Source of the DNA: Neisseria macacae ATCC 33926
GTDB taxonomy: Bacteria; Pseudomonadota; Gammaproteobacteria; Burkholderiales; Neisseriaceae
Direction: 5' to 3'
Length of the DNA: 64,000 nt
NCBI RefSeq assembly: GCF_022749495.1
Contig: NZ_CP094241.1
Location: 496,001-560,000, forward strand
Position 1 is the first letter of the stretch, and every line of letters starts with the position of its first letter. Position numbers and translations under genes: made by a program. This document shows, one piece after another, positions 32,766 to 41,343 of the stretch. The notes beneath the pieces were generated by a model. That model saw only the letters and a program-made list of their open reading frames with translations, was not told the DNA's origin and searched no databases.

Positions 32766-33176
32766 TTATTTGGCGGCGTTAAACGCTTCCGTTACCTGTT
32801 TGGACGCATTCAGCAATTCCTGGGCGCCGCCTGCGGCAAGGTAGGTTTCCGGCGGCAGGTAGACCACCTGTCCCTTTTTCCAAGTCGTCGTTTCGGCCAC
32901 CAGCGGATTGTCCAAAACGTCTTTGGCCGCCTTGCCTTCCTCGCCGATGGCGGCAGAACGGTCCAGCACAAACAACCAGTCGGGATTGGTTTTTTTAATG
33001 TATTCGAACGTAACGGGCTGGCCGTGGTTGCCTTTTTCCTTGATGGAGGAGTCGGCGGCCTTGGCCGCTTCAAACGAAGCGTTGATTTCCGCTTTCAATT
33101 TGTCCGCCTCCGCCTGTTTGCCGAAAATCTGAGCCAGCGCGTCGATGCGCTCTTTCGCACTGTCTTTCAGGTGCAT
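32766..33176 (-). pseudogene. fetB: C-terminal remnant of a siderophore ABC transporter binding protein (FetB type)
   Basis: 136 codons reading HLKDSAKERIDALAQIFGKQ, then IKKTNPDWLFVLDRS and VVYLPPETYLAAGGAQELLN to a stop. This is the C-terminal lobe of the FetB/FatB-type periplasmic binding protein for ferric enterobactin-like siderophores; a full protein is about 320 aa. The signal peptide and N-terminal lobe are missing, replaced at about 33180 by the end of the thioredoxin-like gene. The ATG at 33176 is an internal Met. It should be nonfunctional. Confidence 0.85.
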
Positions 33177-33186
33177 AGGGGTTTGG

Positions 33187-33693
33187 TCAGTAGAAGAGGT
33201 TCATCAGCCAGATTCTGCTGCGCAATCCCCAATAGCTGCTCAACCCTGAGGTGTGATGTATCATTTTTCCGTTTTTAATCAAAATGATGGTCGGGGTGAC
33301 GGCAATTTTCCAGTTGGCTGCCAATTGGTCGTCTGAATCGTTGACTGTCGGGAATTGCAGTTGATGTTCCTTCATATAGGATTGAATCTCTGTATCGGAG
33401 CCGGAATGTACGGCGACACCGAGCGTAGGAATACCGTTTTGATGTAGGCGATCGATTGTCGGGGATGTGTATGAACAGATATGGCACCATGTTCCCCAAA
33501 AATAGACAACGGCAACACGTTCTTTGCTGAGTGTTTCGAGCGAAGTGCTGCTTCCATTGATAACACGGAGGGAATCTGATGAGGCTTGCATCGGTTGATT
33601 GGGTTTGCGCCACCAGTCAACGGCTACGGAAATCAGAATAAAGAGGAGGAGGGCTTGGATAAGGGATTTTAGATAAGGTAAGAGTCGTTTCAT
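33187..33693 (-). CDS. TlpA/ScsD-like membrane-anchored thioredoxin protein
   Basis: 168 aa. One N-terminal membrane anchor (residues 8-22), then a thioredoxin-like domain with active site CHIC in VVYFWGTWCHICSYTSPTIDRL and the cis-Pro in KIAVTPTIILIKNGK. ScsD/TlpA-like proteins handle thiols in the periplasm. An in-frame uptake sequence overlaps NDSDDQLAANW. The frame is open to 33804, but ATG 33693 gives the expected anchor. It ends 10 bp before the foreign fetB remnant. Confidence 0.87.
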   Translation of the reverse strand: MKRLLPYLKSLIQALLLFILISVAVDWWRKPNQPMQASSDSLRVINGSSTSLETLSKERVAVVYFWGTWCHICSYTSPTIDRLHQNGIPTLGVAVHSGSDTEIQSYMKEHQLQFPTVNDSDDQLAANWKIAVTPTIILIKNGKMIHHTSGLSSYWGLRSRIWLMNLFY

Positions 33694-33876
33694 GTGGTAT
33701 CTGCATAAAACAGGCTGAATAGAAAGGAATCTGCATGTACGGCTACAAGGTTGGCTTGCGGGCGTCGTCTGCGGCTTGCCGCCTTGCATCGGCAGATGAG
33801 GCATTCCTTAATAAACAGCCTGTCTGTATTTGAATCGTTGAGCTACGATATCAAAGTTTATCACTTATTATGAGGT

Positions 33877-34125
33877 TTAACGGCTTTTAATCTGGCGCGT
33901 ATAAATGGCTAAAATAATGACGGCAAATACGGTGGAGGCAATCCATCCTGCCGGTTCGCCGACGCGATACCAGCCTACTTGTTGTCCGACAAAACCGGCC
34001 AACGCGGAGCCGCCTATGCCTAGCAGGGTGGTCATGATGAAGCCCAAGTTTTCTTTGCCCGGGTGCAGGAATTTCGCCAATACGCCGATTACAAATCCAA
34101 TAATGATGGTGCTGATCCAACCCAT
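33877..34125 (-). CDS. GlsB/YeaQ/YmgE family membrane protein
   Basis: 82 aa with three hydrophobic spans. Typical pattern: GWISTIIIGFVIGVLAKFLHPG then GFIMTTLLGIGGSALAGFVG, with the family's Gly-rich packing. Members are called transglycosylase-associated or stress-response membrane proteins, but the role is unknown. Single gene; a short Correia element lies 130 bp upstream. Confidence 0.92.
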   Translation of the reverse strand: MGWISTIIIGFVIGVLAKFLHPGKENLGFIMTTLLGIGGSALAGFVGQQVGWYRVGEPAGWIASTVFAVIILAIYTRQIKSR

Positions 34126-34254
34126 ATCTCTTGTCTCCTTGTGTGTTGTGAGGAATGTATGTGTGAAAATGCAGTATACAAGCTTGTTTTGTCCCGCTGT
34201 GCCATCTTTACAGTTTATAGCGTTGTCCCGTATGGGTAGGACGGGCGGCGGTAT

Positions 34255-34361
34255 TATAGTGGACTAAATTTAAATCAGGACAAGGCGACGAAGCCGCAGA
34301 CAGTACAGATAGTACGGCAAGGCGAGGCAACGCCGTACTGGTTTAAAGTTAATCCACTATA
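34255..34361. repeat. Correia element, internally deleted type, 107 bp
   Basis: Same termini as the 157-bp copies but lacks the middle AACGATTCTC...GAATCGGTTCC segment of about 50 bp. Confidence 0.93.
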
Positions 34362-34383
34362 TTAGTCAGTATTGATTCATGCT

Positions 34384-34419
34384 AAAAGGTCGTCTGAAAT
34401 CTGTTTCAGACGACCTTTT
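34384..34419. terminator. Inverted uptake-sequence terminator
   Basis: AAAAGGTCGTCTGAAA-TCTG-TTTCAGACGACCTTTT; ends the minus-strand gene with stop at 34442. Confidence 0.75.
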
Positions 34420-34441
34420 GACTTGCCGGGGTAAATTCTGA

Positions 34442-34882
34442 TTATTGGGCAGATTCAGCGTTTTCGGGAACTTCTTCAGAAACTTCTGAGGCAGCTTCGT
34501 TTTCTTGTTCCGACATGTCGTCGGCAGATGTTTCTTGCTCGGGGAGGCTGTTGGCATCAAATTTTTCAGAAGGCATGTTGTTCATTGGTGCTTCATATGC
34601 AGGCTGCCCAAAATTTTGTTGCTGCATTACTGCGGCAGGAAGGCGTGTCATTACAAAAAATACTAGCGGAATCATGATAATGAAACAAACCAGCATAAGC
34701 CACAAATAAGCTTGCATGAAGTGTTTGCGGTTTTTGTTACCGTCCCCAAATGCCCAGACAAATATCATGACAAGGCCTACGATAGGAATGGCGAGTATCA
34801 GGAATGTGATGAGCCAATCCTTGACGGTCATGACTGCAGTGTCGTTGGGTACATTAGGGTGTGGAGTGTTATTTTGATCCAT
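34442..34882 (-). CDS. Small membrane protein of unknown function
   Basis: 146 aa. Two membrane segments: about residues 22-45 (WLITFLILAIPIVGLVMIFVW) and about 58-82, separated by a short Lys/Asn-rich loop. The last 50 residues are acidic and low-complexity (EQETSADDMSEQENEAASEV). I do not recognise a family. It is a single gene between a Correia element and a gene-poor stretch. Confidence 0.7.
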   Translation of the reverse strand: MDQNNTPHPNVPNDTAVMTVKDWLITFLILAIPIVGLVMIFVWAFGDGNKNRKHFMQAYLWLMLVCFIIMIPLVFFVMTRLPAAVMQQQNFGQPAYEAPMNNMPSEKFDANSLPEQETSADDMSEQENEAASEVSEEVPENAESAQ

Positions 34883-35278
34883 GAATAAACTACCTGAATG
34901 AAAGTAAATGAATAGGTCGGCAGTGGGCGGTTTTAATTTCTAATGTTTTAAAATGTGCTGAATGTTAAAGCGGTGACGCTGTGTGGAATCATTTTGCACT
35001 TTTACCCGACTGCCCGGCGATTGCAACATATATTTTATCCCAGCTGCAAGGAGGGGAATGTTATCTTTCATTCCGTTTTCATGCAAGTGGGCGGGTGGCG
35101 GGATAAGGTATCGAGGTAGGATGTGTTGGATTTTGGGTCATATGTGGATGGGTTTTAATGGAATGGGGCGGCTTTGCCGTGTTCTATTAAATTCAATCCA
35201 CTACGGGTAAGAAACTCAGAAGCGAGTTGATGAGATGGGGAGATGTGCGGGTTGGTACCGCAAAAGGAAATTTAATGT
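34883..35278. other. Gene-poor stretch with a decayed Correia end
   Basis: The sequence ATTAAATTCAATCCACTAC at about 35186-35204 is an eroded right end of a Correia element, with a possible eroded left end (TATGTGGATGGGTTTTAA) near 35139. No gene seen. Confidence 0.45.
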
Positions 35279-35314
35279 AAAGGTCGTCTGAAAATAGGTT
35301 TTCAGACGACCTTT
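35279..35314. terminator. Inverted uptake-sequence terminator after hpf
   Basis: AAAGGTCGTCTGAAAA and TTTTCAGACGACCTTT around a 4-base loop, 12 bp past the hpf stop. Confidence 0.8.
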
Positions 35315-35325
35315 AGGATTGTGAA

Positions 35326-35640
35326 CTATTCTGCGGCAGGTTTTACCGTGTTGCGGACATCGCCACTTTTTTCTTTATGTTTCAGCACCGCGCGGTCGAG
35401 CTTGTCCATCAGAACATCAATGGCGGCGTACATATCTTGTTCAACGGCCTCGACGTGGAGGTCTTTACCCGCCAGATGGATGTCTGCTTCAGCCTGTTGA
35501 TTGAGTTTTTCCACGGAAAGGGTAATGGTAACGGAAATGGCGTTGGCTGCATGGCGGTTGATGCGTTCCAATTTTTCGGAAACGTAGTTTTTGATGGCCT
35601 CGGTAACGTCGAAATTCAGACCGGTGATTTTCAGATTCAT
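35326..35640 (-). CDS. hpf: Ribosome hibernation-promoting factor (short HPF)
   Basis: 104 aa. MNLKITGLNFDVTEAIKNYV then KLERINRHAANAISVTITLS, and AAIDVLMDKLDRAVLKHKEK are typical of HPF/YfiA, which binds the 30S channel and stalls ribosomes in stationary phase. The short form leads to 100S dimers with RMF in E. coli. It lies 66 bp downstream of rpoN, the order also seen in enterics. Confidence 0.95.
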   Translation of the reverse strand: MNLKITGLNFDVTEAIKNYVSEKLERINRHAANAISVTITLSVEKLNQQAEADIHLAGKDLHVEAVEQDMYAAIDVLMDKLDRAVLKHKEKSGDVRNTVKPAAE

Positions 35641-35706
35641 AATACAGCTCCTTCGGTGGGGTTCAGTCCGTCAGAAACGGAACGGGAAAACTGCGGTTTA
35701 AAACTG

Positions 35707-37059
35707 TCATTCGGTAAGTTTGCGTTTGTGTGCCGGCGGGATGTCGAGCGATTCCCTGTATTTGGCGACGGTGCGGCGGGCGATGTCTATGCCCTGTTGT
35801 TTGAGGAGGCGGACAAGGGTTTCGTCGGAATGGGGTTTGCTGCTGTCTTCGTTTTCGATAATCTGCCCCAAAACGGCTTTAATCGCGCCTTGGCTCAGGC
35901 CTTCTTTGTCGCCTTCGGAATTGACTGCCTGTGTGAAGAAATAGCGTAACGCAAATAGTCCGCGCGGGCAAGACAAATATTTTTGGTTGGCGGCGCGCGA
36001 AATGGTGCTTTCGGCAAGCCCCAATTCGGCGGCTGCGTCTTTCATGAGCATGGGTGCGAGTCCGATTTCGCCGAAGATGAAGAAGTCTTCCTGATTTTTG
36101 ACGATGTATTCGGCAAGGCGGATGACGGTGCTTTTGCGCAGTTCGAGAGAGTCGATGCGCTGCTTGGCTTCGTTGATTTTTTCTTTCCACTCGGGTGCGC
36201 CGTCTTCTGCGGATTTCATCAGTTCGCAGTATTCGCGGTTGAGTTGCAGTTTGGGCCAGGCGGCTTCGTTGCCGATGACTTTCCAGCCGTCTTTGCCTTC
36301 TTTGACCCAAACGTCGGGCTGGATGTAGGCGGTCGGTTCGGAGGAGGCGAAACCGTAGGCGGGGTAGGGGTTGAGCGTGGCGATGATGTCGAGTGCGGCT
36401 TCTATGGTTTCGCTGTCGATTTCGGGAAAGAGTTTGCGGAAGCGGATGATGTTTTGTTTGCGGTTTTTGCCCAAATCGTGCAGCGAACTTTGGATGAGGT
36501 GGGCGGCCGCCTGACGCGCAGGGCTGGCGGGCAGGCGCATGAGTTGGAGCATCAGGGATTCGGTCAGGTCGGCGGCGGCAACGCCGGGCGGGTCGAAGGT
36601 CTGCAAAAGGTCGAGGGCGTTTTGCAGCTCGTCTTCGTCCAGCATCCATTCCAAGGGCGTGTTGTCGATAACGTCTTGGATGCTGTCGGTGAAATAGCCT
36701 TGGTCGTCCAGGAAGTCGATAAGGATGTGGACGTAGGCGGCTTCTTTGTCGGAAAGGGGGTGTTCGCACACTTGGGCGTGCAGGTATTGGTTGAAATCTT
36801 GTTCTTTGGCGATGTTGAGCCACGCATCTTCGGCATCGTCGCCGCCGAGGTGGTTGCTGCGCGGCATGGTGGTGCCGTGATTGAACTCTGCGTCGGCAAA
36901 TTCGTCGGCTTCGGGACGTTCGAGCAGGGGATTGTCCTGCAACCAGTCTTCGACCTCGCGTTCGAGTTCGATGCCGGACATTTGCAGGATGCGCAGGGAT
37001 TGTTGCAGACGTTGGTTGAGTTGTTGGGTCTGCCTGAGTTTGAGGCCGAGTAAGGTCAT
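35707..37059 (-). CDS. rpoN: RNA polymerase sigma-54 factor, intact
   Basis: 450 aa. Region I is Gln/Leu rich (LRQTQQLNQRLQQSLRILQM) and should bind the activator; the core-binding domain follows from about residue 100; the HTH lies near 360-385 (DAAAELGLAESTISRAANQK); and the RpoN box ARRTVAKYRE is complete at 427-436. I see no frameshift or stop. In meningococcus and gonococcus the rpoN-like gene is broken, so this copy is probably the working ancestral state. A -24/-12 promoter for a pilin gene is at 48217-48234. Confidence 0.96.
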   Translation of the reverse strand: MTLLGLKLRQTQQLNQRLQQSLRILQMSGIELEREVEDWLQDNPLLERPEADEFADAEFNHGTTMPRSNHLGGDDAEDAWLNIAKEQDFNQYLHAQVCEHPLSDKEAAYVHILIDFLDDQGYFTDSIQDVIDNTPLEWMLDEDELQNALDLLQTFDPPGVAAADLTESLMLQLMRLPASPARQAAAHLIQSSLHDLGKNRKQNIIRFRKLFPEIDSETIEAALDIIATLNPYPAYGFASSEPTAYIQPDVWVKEGKDGWKVIGNEAAWPKLQLNREYCELMKSAEDGAPEWKEKINEAKQRIDSLELRKSTVIRLAEYIVKNQEDFFIFGEIGLAPMLMKDAAAELGLAESTISRAANQKYLSCPRGLFALRYFFTQAVNSEGDKEGLSQGAIKAVLGQIIENEDSSKPHSDETLVRLLKQQGIDIARRTVAKYRESLDIPPAHKRKLTE

Positions 37060-37617
37060 GGTGCAATGTATGTTGATTGGTTTTATGGTGGATTGGATTT
37101 GAAGCGGCGCGGCTTGGCTTACATTACGCTGTCAACTGCTTCTTGTTCATCCACTATGTGATTTCAGACGACGTTTGGTTTGGTAAGGAGGCGAAGAAAG
37201 GGTCGTCTGAACGGATTTTGCAGTGTGTTTATAGGCGTTTGGTCAACGCTTTTTATTTTTTATCCTAGATGTGTATTTCAACATTTTGCCTTGCCGCCGT
37301 CAACTGACGAGGCATGTTTGAAGATGGGTATCCGGATATTGATGATGTGGGTTGGAGGTTCGTTTGTTGATGGTTTTTATAAAAATTTAAATAAATCATA
37401 TGGTTGATTTTATTCAGGATGTAATTGTTTGAACGGTGCGCGTTTTATTTTACATGGAGCCGATTTTTGTCCGACGTGTCATTTGCGGGAAAAGGGATGC
37501 GGACATCGAATGATTTGGGATCATGAAACGGCATTAAAGGTCGTCTGAAATCCTGTTCTCTAAAGCTTTGGGCTTTGTTGAACCTGAATTTTCAGACGAC
37601 CTTCATTCATTTACTGC
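37060..37617. other. Gene-free stretch between rpoN and ccp
   Basis: 558 bp. Contains uptake sequences at about 37163 and 37200 and a widely spaced inverted pair at about 37538-37602 that may end ccp. TATGGTGGATTGG near 37085 and TTCATCCACTATG near 37147 may be eroded Correia ends. No gene seen. Confidence 0.5.
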
Positions 37618-38802
37618 TTATTTGTTGTTCGGATGGGATTCCGTCGGTGCAGACAAAGGCAGTTCGGGCATGGTGCGGGCAGTGTCGGAAACATTGCCGG
37701 ACAGGGTTTTTAGGAAGGCAACGATGTTGTCGGTGTCTTCTTTAGATAAGTCTTTACCCAGTTGCGCTTTACCCATGATGGTAACGGCTTTGTCCAATTC
37801 CCAAACGCTGCCGTTGTGGAAATATGGATAAGTTTTGGCGACGTTACGCAAGCCCGGGACACGGAAGAAGAATTCGTCTTCGGCTTTTTTGGTTACGTCG
37901 GCACGGCCTTTGTCGTGTTTCGGATCTTCGATGAATTTCCAGTACGGGCCTTCAACCAAACCGAATTTTTGGAAGGTTGCGCCGCCAAGGTTGACGCCGC
38001 TGTGGCAGGCGATACAGCCGTTGTCCATAAAGGCGCGCACGCCTTTGCGCTCTTGTTCGTTCAGGGCGTTGACGTTGCCTTTGAGGTAGTCATCCCATTT
38101 GGTCGGCGTCAGCAGAGTACGTTCGAATGCGCCCAGTGCGGTGGTGATGTTTTTGAAGGAAACTGCGCCGTCTTCGGGGAAGGCGGTTTTAAACAGTTCT
38201 TGATATTCGGGGATTTTGGCAATTTTGGCAGCGGCTGCTTCTTGCGAGTCGTTTGCCATTTCCACAGGGTTCACCAACGGTCCGCCGGCTTGTTCTTCAA
38301 CGTCAGCCGCGCGTCCGTCCCAGAACTGCATGCCGAGCAGGGCGGCGTTTAAAGCGGTCGGGGAGTTTCGTCCGCCGAACTGTCCTTTATGGCCTTGGCT
38401 GGTCGGCAGGTTGTCCACGCCTGCGGTGGCGAGGTTGTGGCAGGAGTTGCAGCTTACGGTGTTGCCTTTGGAGAGGCGCGGCTCATACCATAATTGATGG
38501 CCGAGTTTGACCTGTTCTTCGGTAAACGGGCGCAGTTTCTGCATTTCTTCGGCGCTTGGCAGCGGTTTGAAGATGCCTTGTGCGCGTTTGAGCAGCTCTT
38601 GATCTTCAGGAGAAGCGTTGCTGTCAACGGCGGCTTGGGACGCTGCTGAGGCGGTTGAAGCAGCTTCAGGGGGCGTCTGAACGGCAGAGGCTTCGGCCGG
38701 TGCGGAAGCAGGTTTTTGTTCCTTGCTTTCCTGTCCGCCACAGGCGGCCAATGCGGATAAAACAGCAAGCGACAGGAGCAGTCGGGTGTTGCGGTGGTTC
38801 AT
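37618..38802 (-). CDS. ccp: Di-haem cytochrome c peroxidase, lipoprotein form
   Basis: 394 aa. Lipobox LAAC with Cys at residue 21, then an Ala/Pro/Glu-rich linker (to about 75), then the peroxidase with haem motifs CNSCH near 125 and CIACH near 270. It reduces H2O2 in the periplasm with electrons from c-type cytochromes. Anchoring as a lipoprotein is known for the neisserial enzyme. The frame is open to 38895; ATG 38802 gives the signal peptide. I found no clear FNR box upstream. Confidence 0.95.
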   Translation of the reverse strand: MNHRNTRLLLSLAVLSALAACGGQESKEQKPASAPAEASAVQTPPEAASTASAASQAAVDSNASPEDQELLKRAQGIFKPLPSAEEMQKLRPFTEEQVKLGHQLWYEPRLSKGNTVSCNSCHNLATAGVDNLPTSQGHKGQFGGRNSPTALNAALLGMQFWDGRAADVEEQAGGPLVNPVEMANDSQEAAAAKIAKIPEYQELFKTAFPEDGAVSFKNITTALGAFERTLLTPTKWDDYLKGNVNALNEQERKGVRAFMDNGCIACHSGVNLGGATFQKFGLVEGPYWKFIEDPKHDKGRADVTKKAEDEFFFRVPGLRNVAKTYPYFHNGSVWELDKAVTIMGKAQLGKDLSKEDTDNIVAFLKTLSGNVSDTARTMPELPLSAPTESHPNNK

Positions 38803-39130
38803 GGCGTGTTCCTTTTTGTAGTGGATATTATTATGAGTAAGCACCGTTTCCGTTGATTGCCGTGATGAATGGCGGGCGAAAATAGGGAATGGCATTCCGC
38901 TTTGTTTGCGTCCGTTTGATATGTCCGGCTTTTTTTGTCCGCGAAGTATAAACAGCGGGCGGGGTTTGCCCTTTTCGGTAAATCAATATTGGATTTTCAA
39001 TAGAGATAAGCAATATATGTGATAGCTTCTGCATTTTCATGCGGTTTTCATGTCGAATAGGCCTCTATCGCTTGCACTGCCAAGCCGATTGGTTTAAATT
39101 AAACGACAATCTACCGTTGGAAGACACACA
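38803..39130. other. Divergent intergenic stretch between ccp and gpsA
   Basis: 328 bp that must hold both promoters. No repeat, hairpin or gene could be supported. Confidence 0.45.
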
Positions 39131-40120
39131 ATGAAAATCACCGTCATCGGCGCAGGTTCTTGGGGTACAGCCCTTGCCCTGCACTTTGCCAGCCACGGCA
39201 ACGAAGTCGCCCTTTGGACACGCAATCCCGAACAAGTCCGTACATTGCAGGCAGAACGTGAAAACAAACGCGGTCTGCCCGGTTTCCCTTTCCCTGAATC
39301 TTTAACCGTTTATGCCGATTTGGGTGATGCGCTCAAAGACAGCGGGCTCGTTCTTGTCGTAACTTCTGTCGCAGGTTTGAGAAGCAGCGCAGAACTCCTC
39401 AAACAACACAATGCCGACCATATCCCCGTCCTTGCTGCCTGCAAAGGCTTTGAACAAGATACAGGGCTGTTGACCTTCCAAGTATTGAAAGAAGTATTGC
39501 CTGAGAACAAAAAAATCGGCGTGCTGTCAGGTCCGAGCTTTGCCCAAGAACTCGCCAAACAACTGCCTTGCGCCGTGGTTGTCGCCTCAGAAAATCAGGA
39601 ATGGATCGAGGAATTGGTGCCGCAACTCAACACCAACGTAATGCGCCTTTACGGCAGCACGGACGTTATCGGCGTGGCTGTCGGCGGTGCCGTCAAAAAC
39701 GTTATGGCAATCGCCACCGGTCTTTCCGACGGTCTCGAATACGGGCTCAATGCGCGTGCGGCGCTGGTGACGCGCGGTCTCGCCGAAATCACCCGTCTTG
39801 CCATGGCTATGGGTGCGCAGCCCAAAACCATGATGGGGCTTGCCGGCATCGGCGACCTTATCCTGACCTGTACCGGCGCACTTTCGCGCAACCGCCGTGT
39901 CGGTTTGGGTTTGGCAGAAGGCAAAGAACTGCATCAAGTGTTGGTGGAAATCGGCCATGTTTCCGAGGGCGTCAGCACCATCGAAGAAGTGTTTAACACC
40001 GCTGTGAAATACCAAATCGATATGCCCATTACCCAAACCCTGCTGCAACTCATCCGCAAGGAAATGACCCCGCAGCAAGTTGCAGAAAGACTCATGGAGC
40101 GCAGCGCGCGCTTTGAGTAA
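39131..40120 (+). CDS. gpsA: Glycerol-3-phosphate dehydrogenase [NAD(P)+]
   Basis: 329 aa. Makes sn-glycerol 3-phosphate from dihydroxyacetone phosphate for phospholipid synthesis. NAD-binding GAGSWGTALA at residues 7-16, LSGPSFAQELAK near 138, and the catalytic Lys in VGGAVKNVMAIATGLSDGL near 188. Length typical. Terminated by an uptake-sequence pair at 40132-40176, then the zap genes. Confidence 0.97.
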   Translation: MKITVIGAGSWGTALALHFASHGNEVALWTRNPEQVRTLQAERENKRGLPGFPFPESLTVYADLGDALKDSGLVLVVTSVAGLRSSAELLKQHNADHIPVLAACKGFEQDTGLLTFQVLKEVLPENKKIGVLSGPSFAQELAKQLPCAVVVASENQEWIEELVPQLNTNVMRLYGSTDVIGVAVGGAVKNVMAIATGLSDGLEYGLNARAALVTRGLAEITRLAMAMGAQPKTMMGLAGIGDLILTCTGALSRNRRVGLGLAEGKELHQVLVEIGHVSEGVSTIEEVFNTAVKYQIDMPITQTLLQLIRKEMTPQQVAERLMERSARFE

Positions 40121-40131
40121 GACCGAACGGC

Positions 40132-40176
40132 AAAGGTCGTCTGAAAACATCAAGCCAAAAAGTTTCAGACGACCTC
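40132..40176. terminator. Inverted uptake-sequence terminator after gpsA
   Basis: AAAGGTCGTCTGAAAAC and the reverse arm TTTCAGACGACCT around a 14-base loop. Confidence 0.65.
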
Positions 40177-40261
40177 AACATTCGGTAGCGATTGACATCC
40201 CTGCATCATCATCCTAATATCCTGACCGCCTGCCACCATGCGGCAATACGGAAGCCTATAC

Positions 40262-40585
40262 ATGAATCAATCACTCGACACCTTGGAAGTCAGCGTTTAC
40301 CAGCTGGCCCAAAAATTTGAAACCCTTGTTGGTGAAAACCGCCGCCTTAACGAAGAAATCGACCGCCTCAAGCTCGAGCATGAACAACAAAAGCGCGAAC
40401 ACGAAGCTGCCGTTGACGAATTGAGCGAAGCGCTGCTCGTACAAGTCGGCAAACTCAAAGAAGACCTACAAGGCAAAATCGACAACCTTACCGCCGAAAA
40501 AGAACAATACCGCAGCGCATTAGAGCAGACTGCAGAAAAAATCCGCCGGCTCATTGCCCGCCTGCCGCAAGAAACGCAATCATAA
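40262..40585 (+). CDS. ZapB-like / TIGR02449-type coiled-coil protein
   Basis: 107 aa, predicted as one long coiled coil (FETLVGENRRLNEEIDRLKLE, ELSEALLVQVGKLKEDLQGK). Proteins of this shape upstream of zapA are assigned to the ZapB-like TIGR02449 family and are thought to support the FtsZ ring. ATG 40262 was chosen over 40238 as it starts the helix directly. It is followed 9 bp later by zapA. Confidence 0.78.
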   Translation: MNQSLDTLEVSVYQLAQKFETLVGENRRLNEEIDRLKLEHEQQKREHEAAVDELSEALLVQVGKLKEDLQGKIDNLTAEKEQYRSALEQTAEKIRRLIARLPQETQS

Positions 40586-40594
40586 GGACACGCC

Positions 40595-40897
40595 ATGAGT
40601 ATCGAACAAGTCAGCCTCGACATCATGAATGTCAATTTCACCATCAACACCCCGAGCGAAGAAAAAGATACCCTGCTCCAAGCTGTTGATATGCTCAACA
40701 AAAAAAGTGCCGCCATCAAAGAGAGCGGACGCATTGTCGGCAGCGATAAAATCGCCATTATGACCGCGCTCAACGTCGTCCACGACCTCCTTAAAATCAC
40801 ACTCAAAGACGATTTGGCAATAGGTGAATTTGAGCGTAAAATAACCGACATGAACAACGCTTGCCAAAAAGCTTTGGCGCGGTTGGAACAAAACTGA
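40595..40897 (+). CDS. zapA: Cell division protein ZapA
   Basis: 100 aa. VSLDIMNVNFTINTPSEEKDTLLQAVDMLNKK is the ZapA N-terminal beta-alpha unit, followed by a C-terminal coiled coil (IMTALNVVHDLLKITLKDDL). ZapA bundles FtsZ filaments at the Z-ring. AAGGACACGCC precedes the start. The 6S RNA gene follows at once, the zapA-ssrS order seen in many proteobacteria. Confidence 0.95.
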   Translation: MSIEQVSLDIMNVNFTINTPSEEKDTLLQAVDMLNKKSAAIKESGRIVGSDKIAIMTALNVVHDLLKITLKDDLAIGEFERKITDMNNACQKALARLEQN

Positions 40898-40904
40898 TTT
40901 TTCT

Positions 40905-41085
40905 TTTTCCCTGCGGTGTCCGCGAAGGCATATATTCCTTTGAACCAATAAGTTCGCTTAAGGTTGCCGGGAGTTGCAGTGGGCGCGAGCGTCTATCCTT
41001 AGATGCACCCGAAACTGCCCGAGGTGACCGCCTTGTCAACAAGGTTCAAGCGGATTCAGCCAAAACGGCTCTCGCGGGGATTCCC
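40905..41085 (+). ncRNA. ssrS: 6S RNA
   Basis: Directly downstream of zapA. The closing stem pairs TCCCTGCG (40908-40915) with CGCGGGGA (41073-41080). The inner half shows TTTGAACC...GGTTCAAGCGGATTCAGCC, which matches the conserved 3' half of proteobacterial 6S RNA. Length about 180 nt is typical. 6S RNA mimics an open promoter and sequesters sigma-70 RNA polymerase in stationary phase. A terminator hairpin follows at 41091-41117. Ends are approximate. Confidence 0.88.
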
Positions 41086-41090
41086 ATATC

Positions 41091-41117
41091 AAGCCATGCC
41101 CGATTGCGGCATGGCTT
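41091..41117 (+). terminator. Terminator hairpin after 6S RNA
   Basis: AAGCCATGCC-CGATTGC-GGCATGGCTT, followed by TCATTTAT. Confidence 0.7.
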
Positions 41118-41343
41118 TCATTTATCATCGGCTTCGACGTCGTCTGAAAAACCAAGCATCAAATTGAAAACGCATCCCGATATTTTGAATTATCAGTAAT
41201 GTTTTCCAGCTTAAAAACAACATTTCCCAATGCATAAAAACGCCATCATAGAAAAAACACTTTCAGACGACCCCAATCCGATTGACAAAAGCCAATCCCA
41301 TCTTTAAAATTCACAACTTTCTATATCTATCTGGATTTCCACT
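41118..41343. other. Upstream region of rplM
   Basis: 226 bp with uptake sequences near 41140 and 41260. No gene seen; it must hold the ribosomal-protein promoter. Confidence 0.5.

Noticed and set aside
34983..35210. 75-codon frame upstream of hpf
   Set aside because: No family, overlaps an eroded Correia end, and lacks a ribosome site.
35983..37053. 356-codon frame antisense to rpoN
   Set aside because: rpoN has all conserved regions; the opposite frame has none.
37180..37407. 75-codon frame between rpoN and ccp
   Set aside because: Begins inside an uptake sequence and has no coding character.
38803..39000. FNR box (TTGAT-N4-ATCAA) upstream of ccp
   Set aside because: Only partial half-sites with wrong spacing were found.
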